DNA from: Entamoeba histolytica HM-1:IMSS
Lineage: Eukaryota > Evosea > Mastigamoebida > Endamoebidae
Direction: 5' to 3'
Assembly (NCBI RefSeq): GCF_000208925.1
Contig: NW_001914876.1
Span: 33,566 to 97,565 of the forward strand
DNA length: 64,000 nucleotides
The translations under genes and the position numbers were made by a program. Under the pieces are notes generated by a model. It was given only the letters and a program-made list of their open reading frames with translations. It was not told where the DNA came from and did not search any database. Each line of letters begins with the position of its first letter. Within the stretch, counting starts at the first letter, position 1. Below, piece after piece: positions 63,170 through 64,000 of this stretch.

Positions 63170-64000
63170 TCATTTCATTTCAATTACTATGATTCGTTTT
63201 GGTGTGAAACGTTTTGGATATTCTTTTCCACAAAGTGCATTTGATATTCCTTTATATTCAAATGAGCGTTGTTGACAAAATGATTTTGGTTTATTATTTT
63301 CTTTACTTGCACAAATATCACCAGAGTTACATCCAAAATTAAACAACCAATTATCTGATTGATTCCATAACCTAAATGCATCATGTGGTTGTTTAATATC
63401 AAATTTCATCATTCTTTTAATTCTTCCTTTTGATTTTAATGAAAATACAAATGACTTTGAATCATATATCCAACCATCATCCTTATCAATTTTCTCATTA
63501 ACATATCCCCCAAATTTATTTCCTCCTTCATCTTCAATAATAATTATTATATGTTCTTTATTCATTATGTTTTCTCCAAATATTGATGTATTAACTTTCC
63601 AATCATCTTTATCTGAATCAAATATTATATTTCCTACTTTTCTATTTGTCCATTCTTCTATTTGTAACATTTCTTCCATGGTGTTCATCCCTCTCATTAT
63701 TCTCAATCTTTCCTCTTCTTGTTTCTTTTTTTCCTCTTCTTTTTTTCTCTTCTTCCTTTCTAAATAATCACTGTAATGCTTTTCCCATTCTTCTTTCTTT
63801 TTATTAAATTCTGCGGTGATTTTATTAATTTCTTCTTCTAATGGCTTAATTTTATCTTCCATATTCATTTCTTCCATATGAATGATTTTATCTATTAGTT
63901 CATTCTTCGCTTTGTTAACTGTTTCTTTATCATTATTACATTCTTTCATGATTCTTTCCATTTTATCCGTTACTGTCTTTATTTTATTTACTGTTTCTTT
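63170..64000 (-). CDS. TLDc-domain protein, copy 2, 5' end truncated by window edge
   Basis: The frame is open to the window edge; codons before the Met at 63961 continue without a stop, so the true start may lie outside. The visible part has a long Glu/Lys-rich coiled coil, then a TLDc fold ending in CGKEYPKRFTPKRIIVIEM. It is very like the protein at 33106-33780 (identical motifs HIIIIIED, NKFGGYV, MMKFDIK, ISNALCGKEY). Function unknown in Entamoeba; TLDc proteins elsewhere affect oxidative stress resistance and V-ATPase. Confidence 0.83.
   Translation of the reverse strand, partial: KETVNKIKTVTDKMERIMKECNNDKETVNKAKNELIDKIIHMEEMNMEDKIKPLEEEINKITAEFNKKKEEWEKHYSDYLERKKRKKEEEKKKQEEERLRIMRGMNTMEEMLQIEEWTNRKVGNIIFDSDKDDWKVNTSIFGENIMNKEHIIIIIEDEGGNKFGGYVNEKIDKDDGWIYDSKSFVFSLKSKGRIKRMMKFDIKQPHDAFRLWNQSDNWLFNFGCNSGDICASKENNKPKSFCQQRSFEYKGISNALCGKEYPKRFTPKRIIVIEMK

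Noticed and set aside
1..64000. tRNA genes, CRISPR arrays, LINE/SINE elements, operons
   Set aside because: None found: no tRNA B-box context outside coding regions, no spaced repeats, no reverse-transcriptase frames, and gene order and strands are mixed.

Overview
The window is nuclear DNA from an amoebozoan, most likely Entamoeba of the E. histolytica / E. dispar / E. nuttalli group; the exact species cannot be fixed from the sequence alone. Reasons: it is strongly AT-rich by eye, genes are packed on both strands with short AT-rich spacers, and coding regions are mostly intronless. The few short introns I can place (11 in 10 genes) all begin GTTTGT, the Entamoeba 5' splice consensus, and 10 of 11 end in TAG. 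No rRNA, tRNA, CRISPR array, retroelement ORF or bacterial-type operon was found.

Layout. 1-4.1 kb: the N-terminal part of a Beclin-1/Atg6 gene (cut by the left edge), a 2.2 kb gene-free gap, a small spliced cysteine-rich membrane protein and a MED4-like Mediator subunit. 4.1-20.1 kb: a very large SAM/GRAM-myotubularin/LRR/ROC-COR/kinase (ROCO-type) gene, CDKAL1, a three-exon EF-hand protein, a spatacsin-like giant and a Sac1 phosphatase. 20.5-33 kb: DYRK kinase, RhoGEF, ZCCHC9, CHD1, SmE, an F-box-like/LRR protein, an SH2-bearing TKL kinase and ribosomal protein eL22. 33-44 kb: a TLDc protein, a UBR-type ubiquitin ligase (with a frameshift near its C-terminus and a missed last exon), a two-exon DENN-like protein, a helical protein of unknown role and another F-box-like/LRR protein. 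44-58.5 kb: RLP7, a MYST acetyltransferase, a membrane-tethered zinc-finger/ICA-autoprotease protein reminiscent of MYRF, KRR1, an unknown protein, Exo70, BFR2/AATF, a RING protein, a PLAC8-like protein, a Stealth phosphotransferase and RPB5. 58.6-64 kb: an S/T-P-rich protein with a 30-bp tandem repeat, a two-exon cyclin, an HSF and a second TLDc gene cut by the right edge.

The genes do not form one pathway, but themes recur. Ribosome production: eL22, RLP7, KRR1, BFR2, ZCCHC9. Chromatin and transcription: CHD1, MYST, MED4, RPB5, HSF. Membrane traffic and phosphoinositides: Beclin, spatacsin, Sac1, Exo70, DENN, Stealth. Signalling kinases: ROCO, DYRK, SH2-TKL, plus a RhoGEF. Several ribosome-biogenesis genes share a telo-box-like AACCCT/AGGGTT motif just upstream of their start codons.

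The most notable items are: (1) the MYRF-like architecture, a C2H2-like finger, an intact Ser-Lys ICA self-cleavage motif, about five membrane helices and a Cys-rich outer domain; (2) a ROCO kinase whose phosphatase and GTPase modules both look catalytically dead; (3) two TLDc genes about 30 kb apart that share a conserved 3' flank with a preserved 11-bp hairpin; (4) several exons recoverable only by pairing GTTTGT donors with TAG acceptors.
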